Of a DNA stretch of 10,779 nt, positions 6,293 through 10,779 are shown in pieces; the stretch's first letter is position 1, and each line of letters begins with the position of its first letter. Source of the DNA: an uncultured Clostridia bacterium (GTDB lineage: Bacteria > Bacillota > Clostridia > Lachnospirales > Anaerotignaceae); contig CALFPN010000105.1 in the NCBI GenBank assembly GCA_937919015.1, positions 1 through 10,779 on the forward strand, read 5' to 3'. The notes beneath the pieces were generated by a model, which made no database searches, had not been told where the DNA came from, and worked only from the letters and a program-made list of their open reading frames with translations. The translations under genes were made by a program, and so were the position numbers.

Positions 6293-7231
6293 ATGCAGGA
6301 TACCCGATATATGGATGCGTGGATCCATGTGCCCCTTTGTAAAAAAGGGGAAAAGCTGTATCACTATACCACGGCGGAAGGAGTTCGCGGGATTGTGGAA
6401 AACAGAGAATTCATGGCAACCAAGAGTGATTTTCTCAATGATAAGCTGGAATTTCAGTATGCGGTGGAGGTCATGGAGCGTCTGACGGAAAAATATATCG
6501 TGCACGCATCCCTACGGGAAAGATTCTTTTCCAAGCTGAAACAGGAAATCGAACGGCTGGGAATCATTACGCCTGTTTGTGATGTGGGGGGAGATTGCCA
6601 TACGGAAGGGCTGAGTTTTTATGTGGTGGCCTTCTCCAAACTGCAGAATAATGCACTCCTTTGGGCAGAATTTACGGATTTCAAGGGCTATTGTCTGGAA
6701 TTTGACTATATGAAGCTGGTGGAAGGCTTTCAGCACCGCGTGTTTCTCCATGGCACCGTCATTTATGATGAAGAAGAACAGATGAATGGCTTGCTGGAAA
6801 GTTTACTATCCTGCATTCGCAATTTGCAGGAAGCAGGAATGGCCGATCTGGAAGGTTTTTTCGAGGAGGATGCGGAGATTTCCGATGTATCCTTGAAAAA
6901 GCTGGCAGAGGAAATGGCAGTGGTCGTTTCTGTATATGCTATGTTTTTTAAAAAGGGCTTCTTTGAAGGAGAAGAAGAGTATCGTTTCGTTTTCCCGCCT
7001 GTCATCAATGAACTGGGGATGGCAAAGCCGGAGTTTCGTTTGCTGGATCAGCTTTTCCTGCCCTATATCATGGTGGAATTTGACCAGAAACAGGAAAGCA
7101 TTCCTGTGGAAAGTGTGATGGTAGGGGCGAAGAACAACAGCGATATCGCTGTCCGTGGCATGAAATATTTTCTGCGCTCTCAAGGACTGGATATTCCGGT
7201 ATTATTGTCTGATATCCCTTTGCGATATTGA
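6293..7231 (+). CDS. DUF2971-like protein of unknown function
   Basis: A 312-residue soluble protein with no signal peptide or membrane helix. Its pattern fits DUF2971: YHYTTAEGVRGIVENRE followed by ATKSDFLNDKLEFQYA, a middle segment VVAFSKLQNNALLWAEF leading to GYCLEFD, and a C-terminal FFEGEEEYRFVF. These match the family's usual order (H-Y-T near the N-terminus, LND..EF, SFS...LW, G..L.FD, E.E.R). The biochemical role of the family is not settled. The H-Y-T and late acidic motif recall ADP-ribosyltransferase-like folds such as DarT, but this is a resemblance only. ATG 6293 has GGAGGA 6 nt upstream and follows proA by 15 nt, so it is probably the last gene of the proline run. No terminator is visible after it, and the next gene's promoter overlaps its stop. 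Confidence 0.75.
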   Translation: MQDTRYMDAWIHVPLCKKGEKLYHYTTAEGVRGIVENREFMATKSDFLNDKLEFQYAVEVMERLTEKYIVHASLRERFFSKLKQEIERLGIITPVCDVGGDCHTEGLSFYVVAFSKLQNNALLWAEFTDFKGYCLEFDYMKLVEGFQHRVFLHGTVIYDEEEQMNGLLESLLSCIRNLQEAGMADLEGFFEEDAEISDVSLKKLAEEMAVVVSVYAMFFKKGFFEGEEEYRFVFPPVINELGMAKPEFRLLDQLFLPYIMVEFDQKQESIPVESVMVGAKNNSDIAVRGMKYFLRSQGLDIPVLLSDIPLRY

Positions 7232-7247
7232 AAAAATATGATAGAAT
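7220..7247 (+). promoter_or_regulatory. Predicted extended -10 promoter of the DUF362 gene
   Basis: TTGCGA (7220-7225), a 16-bp spacer, then TGA directly before TAGAAT (7242-7247), giving an extended -10 (TGn). It overlaps the last codons of the DUF2971-like gene; transcription would start near 7254, about 51 nt before the DUF362 ATG. Confidence 0.55.
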
Positions 7248-7304
7248 GGAAAAGAATTATTCATACCAAAAGGGGATATTGAAAGAATTTAGGAGGAAAA
7301 AGAA

Positions 7305-8441
7305 ATGGAAAAGAAAACATCTTCTGTATACTATACTGATTTTCGCTGTGGTTTGGACGAAAGTCGCATCCAGAAACTGACACGCCTGATGGAAGTCGCA
7401 GGCATGGGTAATATTGATTTCGATGGTAAATTTGTTGCCATCAAAATGCACTTTGGCGAACTGGGCAACCTGAGCTTCCTGCGTCCCAACTATGCAAGAG
7501 CAGTTGTTGAATTTGTAAAGGCGCGCGGCGGAAAACCTTTTCTGACAGACTGCAACACAATGTATCCCGGTTCCCGTAAAAATGCGCTGGAACACTTGTA
7601 TTGCGCATGGGAAAACGGCTTTACTCCTCTGACAGCTGGCTGTCCTATCCTGATTGGCGATGGCTTGAAGGGTACAGATGATATCAATGTTCCTGTTGTT
7701 GGTGGCGAATATGTAAAGGAAGCGAAAATTGGCCGTGCAGTAATGGATGCGGATATTTTCATTTCTCTGTCTCATTTCAAAGGCCATGAACAGGCTGGCT
7801 TTGGCGGTGCCATCAAAAATATCGGCATGGGCTGTGGTTCCAGAGCAGGTAAAAAAGAACAGCATTCCAATGGTAAGGCTATTATCAAGGAAAGAAAATG
7901 CAAAGGCTGTAAGCAGTGTCTGAAACAGTGTGCAAACGATGCCCTGCATTTCAATGAAGAAACAAAGAAAATGGAACTGAACATTGACAACTGTGTTGGC
8001 TGCGGCAGATGTATCGGCGCATGTAACTTTGATGCCATCCAGTTTGCACAGGATGCGGCAGCAAAAGAACTGAACTGCAGAATGGCGGAATATGCAAAGG
8101 CGGTTGTGGACGGCAGACCTCATTTCCATATCTCCCTGGTCATGGATATTTCTCCTTACTGTGACTGTCATGCGGGCAATGATGTAGCCATTCTGCCCGA
8201 TCTGGGGATGTTTGCATCCTTCGACCCTCTGGCGTTGGATCAGGCTTGTGTAGATGCCTGTCTGAAACAGGAACCTATGCCTAATTCCGTTTTGGCAGAT
8301 AATATGAAAGAAGAACATTTCCATGATCATCATGACCATTTTGTAAATACAACACCCGAATCTGAATATAAGAGCTGCTTGGAACATGCAGAAAAGATCG
8401 GTTTGGGTACAAAAGCGTATGAATTGCATTATGTAAAATAA
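7305..8441 (+). CDS. DUF362 protein with two 4Fe-4S ferredoxin clusters
   Basis: A 378-residue cytoplasmic protein common in strict anaerobes. The N-terminal DUF362 part (about 1-190) contains VAIKMHFGE, LTDCNTMYPGS, and the signature HFKGHEQAGFGGAIKNIGMG. A bacterial 2x[4Fe-4S] ferredoxin unit follows: Cys199, 202, 205, 209 (CKGCKQCLKQC) and Cys230, 233, 236, 240 (CVGCGRCIGAC). A second DUF362 stretch then includes MDISPYCDCHAGND and DLGMFASFDPLALDQACVDAC. An unusual His/Asp-rich patch, HFHDHHDH at 338-345, lies near the C-terminus. The family is assumed to be redox-active, but its substrate is unknown. The start is supported by AGGAGG 8 nt upstream. The gene is probably monocistronic, with its own promoter in the previous gene's 3' end and a hairpin terminator right after its stop. 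Codon use suggests good expression. Confidence 0.93.
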   Translation: MEKKTSSVYYTDFRCGLDESRIQKLTRLMEVAGMGNIDFDGKFVAIKMHFGELGNLSFLRPNYARAVVEFVKARGGKPFLTDCNTMYPGSRKNALEHLYCAWENGFTPLTAGCPILIGDGLKGTDDINVPVVGGEYVKEAKIGRAVMDADIFISLSHFKGHEQAGFGGAIKNIGMGCGSRAGKKEQHSNGKAIIKERKCKGCKQCLKQCANDALHFNEETKKMELNIDNCVGCGRCIGACNFDAIQFAQDAAAKELNCRMAEYAKAVVDGRPHFHISLVMDISPYCDCHAGNDVAILPDLGMFASFDPLALDQACVDACLKQEPMPNSVLADNMKEEHFHDHHDHFVNTTPESEYKSCLEHAEKIGLGTKAYELHYVK

Positions 8442-8450
8442 AAAATGAAA

Positions 8451-8480
8451 GGAGCATCTGCATAGATGCTCCCTTTTGTT
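8451..8480 (+). terminator. Intrinsic terminator after the DUF362 gene
   Basis: GGAGCATCT (8451-8459) pairs perfectly with AGATGCTCC (8464-8472) around a 4-nt loop and is followed by CTTTTGTT. It begins 10 nt after the DUF362 stop. Confidence 0.88.
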
Positions 8481-8514
8481 TCATGGGTATCGTTTCTGTC
8501 AGATTTACCGATTG

Positions 8515-8544
8515 TTGAAACCGGGTGTACTGCCATGATATACT
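8515..8544 (+). promoter_or_regulatory. Predicted extended -10 promoter of the NTF2-like gene
   Basis: TTGAAA (8515-8520), an 18-bp spacer and TATACT (8539-8544), preceded by TGA so that the -10 is of the extended TGn type. The predicted start is near 8551, about 37 nt before the ATG. Confidence 0.6.
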
Positions 8545-8587
8545 AAAGCAAATGATAAACTGGAATTTGACGGAGGGAATTCAGTAA

Positions 8588-8953
8588 ATGGAAAATATCA
8601 TAAGACTATATTTTGAAGCATGGCTAAAAAACGATTTGGATATTATAAAAAGAGTTTTTGCTGAAAATATTGTTTATAGTGAGTGTTATGGTCCGGAATA
8701 TCGAGGCATATCACAGATTGTAAAGTGGTTTGTGGAGTGGAATAAAAGAGGAAAGGTATTGGAGTGGACGATAAAACGGGTCATACAACAGAACCGTACT
8801 TTAGTTGTGGAATGGTTTTTTAAAAATGAATACGATGGTGCTGTGGATGAATTTGACGGTGTTTCTATCGTGGATTTTGATGATGATATGAAAATTTTGA
8901 AGCTATGTGAGTTTCAATCCCAGTCAGAACATTGTTATCCGTATGGAAAATAG
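8588..8953 (+). CDS. NTF2/SnoaL-like small protein
   Basis: A 121-residue soluble protein of the nuclear transport factor 2 / SnoaL-like superfamily, which forms a cone-shaped alpha+beta fold used by enzymes and binding proteins alike. It starts with the typical helix IRLYFEAWLKNDLDIIKRVF and continues with IVYSECYGPEYRG, WFVEWN, VVEWFF, DEFDGVSIVDFD and a closing LCEFQSQ. This pattern is shared by a small, well-conserved Bacillota subgroup annotated only as nuclear transport factor 2 family; no substrate is known. GGAGGG lies 10 nt before the ATG, a slightly long spacing. The gene stands alone between a promoter and a terminator. By hand count about 34% of the bases from 8581 to 8940 are G or C, well below nearby genes, and it uses AT-ending codons (ATA, AGA, TTA) they mostly avoid. 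Recent acquisition is inferred. Confidence 0.85.
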   Translation: MENIIRLYFEAWLKNDLDIIKRVFAENIVYSECYGPEYRGISQIVKWFVEWNKRGKVLEWTIKRVIQQNRTLVVEWFFKNEYDGAVDEFDGVSIVDFDDDMKILKLCEFQSQSEHCYPYGK

Positions 8954-9003
8954 TAACCTGTGATTTATAAAACGGTTGATAGAAAAATCGGAGATTTAAA
9001 TCC

Positions 9004-9037
9004 AAAAGCTCCGCCTGTTGGAGGGAGGAGCTTTTTT
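9004..9037 (+). terminator. Intrinsic terminator after the NTF2-like gene
   Basis: AAAAGCTCC (9004-9012) pairs with GGAGCTTTT (9027-9035). Two further C-G pairs lie inside after one G-A mismatch, and T6 (9032-9037) forms the tail. The A-run on the other side would let it also work on the minus strand. It lies 50 nt after the stop of the NTF2-like gene. Confidence 0.85.
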
Positions 9038-9050
9038 GTATTTCGATGAA

Positions 9051-9073
9051 GGATTTCAGAGCCGCCGAAATCC
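9051..9073. repeat. Intergenic inverted repeat
   Basis: GGATTTC (9051-9057) and GAAATCC (9067-9073) form a perfect 7-bp stem with a 9-nt loop, 14 nt after the preceding terminator. There is no T-run, so it is not a terminator by itself. Role unknown. Confidence 0.4.
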
Positions 9074-9108
9074 GTCCAAAAGGCAAACAGGGCTTCTTCC
9101 TTATCCAT

Positions 9109-9137
9109 TTGACTATTTTCATCGGTTCGGGTAAAAT
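9109..9137 (+). promoter_or_regulatory. Predicted sigma-A promoter of the S2P-like/scpAB operon
   Basis: TTGACT (9109-9114), a 17-bp spacer and TAAAAT (9132-9137). The predicted start is near 9144, about 37 nt before the chosen ATG. A perfect TATAAT at 9137-9142 is also present but would need a 22-bp spacer. Confidence 0.6.
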
Positions 9138-9180
9138 ATAATATTATGAATTTATCTTGAGATCGAAAGGATTTGAGTAT

Positions 9181-9804
9181 ATGGAAATTACAAATACACT
9201 GCTTCTGATGGCCATCGGTATTCCCGGCATCATCGTGGCAACGACCATTCATGAATTTACGAGAGCATTGGTTTCTACCATCTTCGGGGACAATTATCCC
9301 AAAAGCCAGAAACGACTGACCCTGAACCCCATCAGACATTTTGAACCCATCGGTTTTCTGCTGATGTTTTACAGCGGCGGCTTCGGCTGGGGCAAGCCGG
9401 TGGAGACCAGCGCATTATACTATAAAAACAGAAGAACGCAGACTTTGCTGGTGGCAATCCTACCTTCTGTAGTGAATCTGGTGCTGGGAATCGCTTTTAT
9501 GGGCGTTTATGTGATGCTTCGAAAAAGCGGCGGCAATGGGTATCTGATTGCTTTGCTGAATTATCTGGCCTATTATAATGTTGGTCTGGCTATGTACAAC
9601 CTTCTGCCTGTGGCTCCCATGGACTGCGTGAAGGTGCTGGCGGTGGTGATGCCTGCCAACCAGTATTTCAAATATATGCAGAATGAAAAAATGATCCAGA
9701 TGATCTTCCTGTTCCTGATGTTCTTCGGTCTGATTACAGGCTGGATGGATACCTTGATCTATGGCGTTCTGAATCTGTTCGGTAACATTCTGGGCATGGC
9801 GTAA
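9181..9804 (+). CDS. Site-2-protease (M50)-like membrane protein with degenerate zinc motif
   Basis: A 207-residue polytopic membrane protein of the short M50/site-2-protease family that often precedes scpA in Bacillota. Family marks include RLTLNPIRHFEPIGFLLM, GFGWGKPV, and NLLPVAPMD (140-148), where Asp148 corresponds to the conserved third zinc ligand of the NxxPxxxxDG motif (here followed by Cys149, not Gly). The active-site HExxH, however, reads HEFTR (24-28): the second zinc-binding histidine is replaced by arginine. The protein is otherwise intact, so it is a likely pseudoprotease or has a non-proteolytic role. ATG 9181 is chosen because AAAGGA lies 9 nt upstream; an in-frame TTG at 9157 would add eight residues and has no site. 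It ends 13 nt before scpA and probably shares its transcript. Confidence 0.85.
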   Translation: MEITNTLLLMAIGIPGIIVATTIHEFTRALVSTIFGDNYPKSQKRLTLNPIRHFEPIGFLLMFYSGGFGWGKPVETSALYYKNRRTQTLLVAILPSVVNLVLGIAFMGVYVMLRKSGGNGYLIALLNYLAYYNVGLAMYNLLPVAPMDCVKVLAVVMPANQYFKYMQNEKMIQMIFLFLMFFGLITGWMDTLIYGVLNLFGNILGMA

Positions 9805-9817
9805 GGAAGGGTTATTT

Positions 9818-10585
9818 ATGGAAGAGATCAATATCAGACTGGATGCCTTTGAAGGGCCTTTGGATCTGCTGTATCATTTGATCGAAAAAAATGAGATCGA
9901 CATTTATGATATTCCCATTGCTTCCCTGACAGAACAGTACCTTGCTTATCTGGATGCGGCGGAGGATAGAGACATGGACGGTATGAGCGAATTTCTGCTG
10001 ATGGCGGCAACCCTTTTGGAGATCAAAAGCAAAATGCTTCTGCCCAAGCCCAAAACAGAGGAAGAGGAAGGCCCTGACCCCCGTGAGGAACTGGTTCAGC
10101 GATTGCTGGAATACAAAAAAATTAAGGATGCAACGGAAACCCTCAGAGAACGAGAAGAAGATGCGGCTCTGGTATTTTTTAAGGAAGCTGATGCTTCTGT
10201 AGAAAAACTGCGGGAACAGCCCCCGCAGGAGTTGGATGATATCCTGAGAGGGATCACGCTGGATGATCTGCATACGGCATTTCTGCAGGTGATGGCAAGA
10301 CAGGAAACAAAGGTGGACAAAGTACGCAGTTCTTTCCGTTCTGTGCCAAAAGACTTGTTTACCGTCAGTGAAAAAATGGAATATATTCGGGATCTGCTGA
10401 TCTTGCGTCCCCATGGAACGACGGCCTTTCATACTATTTTCCGGGAAAACGCAGGCAAAATGGAGAAGGTCGTGACATTTCTCGCGCTCTTGGAGCTGAT
10501 TAAACAAAAGGAAGTGCAGATCAGTCAGGAGAGAAACTTTGGAGAAATCTTGATTCAAAAATACAGCGAAGGAGGAACAGCATGA
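9818..10585 (+). CDS. scpA: Segregation and condensation protein A (kleisin)
   Basis: Kleisin subunit of the SMC-ScpAB condensin, which compacts and helps segregate the chromosome. In the known complex its N-terminal domain binds the neck of one SMC subunit, its C-terminal winged helix binds the head of the other, and the middle binds a ScpB dimer. The 255-residue length is normal. The N-terminus carries the family signature FEGPLDLLYHLIEKNEIDIY (residues 9-28), followed by IPIASLTEQYL, MAATLLEIKSKMLLPKP, then an acidic, charged middle region (about 90-150), and a C-terminal winged-helix stretch with VTFLALLELIKQKEV. AAGGAAGG lies 7 nt before the ATG. Its stop overlaps the scpB start as ATGA (10582-10585), the usual coupling. 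Confidence 0.97.
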   Translation: MEEINIRLDAFEGPLDLLYHLIEKNEIDIYDIPIASLTEQYLAYLDAAEDRDMDGMSEFLLMAATLLEIKSKMLLPKPKTEEEEGPDPREELVQRLLEYKKIKDATETLREREEDAALVFFKEADASVEKLREQPPQELDDILRGITLDDLHTAFLQVMARQETKVDKVRSSFRSVPKDLFTVSEKMEYIRDLLILRPHGTTAFHTIFRENAGKMEKVVTFLALLELIKQKEVQISQERNFGEILIQKYSEGGTA

Positions 10586-10779
10586 GATTATCAGAACTGG
10601 AAGCGGTAGTGGAATCCCTGTTGTTTATTGCAGGGGACGCAGTGCCGCTGGCATCCATCGCCCAGACCATAGAATTGGATAAGGCTACTGCCAAAGCCGT
10701 TGTGCTGGCACTGGCGGATAAATATGAGAAGGAAAAACGGGGTCTGCGCATCGTGGAGATCGAGGGGGCGTTTCAGATG
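10582..10779 (+). CDS. scpB: Segregation and condensation protein B, 5' part
   Basis: The first 66 codons of scpB; the gene runs off the right end of the window with no stop. ScpB forms a dimer with two winged-helix domains per chain that wraps the middle of ScpA in the SMC condensin. The visible N-terminus, LSELEAVVESLLFIAGDAVP followed by LASIAQTIEL and GLRIVEIEGAFQM, is typical of the first winged helix (compare the family pattern E.ilFvaGePv...la). GGAGGA lies 5 nt before ATG 10582, and the start codon overlaps the scpA stop, so the two are translationally coupled. Confidence 0.93.
   Translation, partial: MRLSELEAVVESLLFIAGDAVPLASIAQTIELDKATAKAVVLALADKYEKEKRGLRIVEIEGAFQM

Noticed and set aside
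8965..9108. A 47-residue minus-strand frame covering the terminator and second hairpin region
   Set aside because: No ribosome site before its ATG; it reads straight through the terminator stem and is not recognisable as a protein.
9157..9180. TTG start adding eight residues to the S2P-like protein
   Set aside because: No Shine-Dalgarno sequence precedes it; AAAGGA at 9166-9171 fits ATG 9181 instead.

Overview
The window looks like chromosomal DNA from an anaerobic, mid-GC member of the Bacillota, most likely a Clostridia/Lachnospirales-type bacterium. The reasons are strong GGAGG ribosome sites before almost every gene, sigma-A-type promoters, a complete scpA-scpB pair behind a site-2-protease-like gene, a short PUA-less glutamate 5-kinase, and a DUF362 ferredoxin protein. 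Assignment to a genus would be a guess. No mobile element, CRISPR array, tRNA or rRNA was seen. Gene order is mostly housekeeping and almost all on the + strand.

Layout. (1) 54-1859: glnS (glutaminyl-tRNA synthetase) with a clear promoter and a terminator it shares with the converging next gene. (2) 1870-2361, minus strand: a half-size EamA/DMT-type membrane transporter. Its promoter carries a near-perfect Fur-box-like operator at the predicted transcription start, which is the most interesting regulatory signal here. (3) 2513-7231: a six-gene run on the + strand: proB, a zinc-ribbon membrane protein, a DUF2085 membrane protein, 5-formyltetrahydrofolate cyclo-ligase, proA, and a DUF2971-like protein. 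The genes are packed end to end (gaps of 30 and 1 nt, a 4-nt overlap, gaps of 2 and 15 nt), so the two consecutive enzymes of proline synthesis are split by three unrelated or unknown genes but probably share one transcript. (4) 7220-8480: a DUF362 protein with two 4Fe-4S clusters, with its own promoter and terminator. (5) 8515-9037: a small AT-rich NTF2/SnoaL-like gene with its own strong promoter and terminator, base composition unlike its neighbours. (6) 9109-end: promoter, a site-2-protease homologue whose zinc motif reads HEFTR instead of HExxH, scpA, and the start of scpB, which runs off the window. ScpA and ScpB are the non-SMC subunits of the bacterial condensin.

I did not find a convincing entirely new system. 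The best leads are the Fur-like operator on the half-size transporter, the degenerate protease tied to scpAB, the unexplained zinc-ribbon/DUF2085 membrane pair inside the proline operon, and the low-GC NTF2-like gene.
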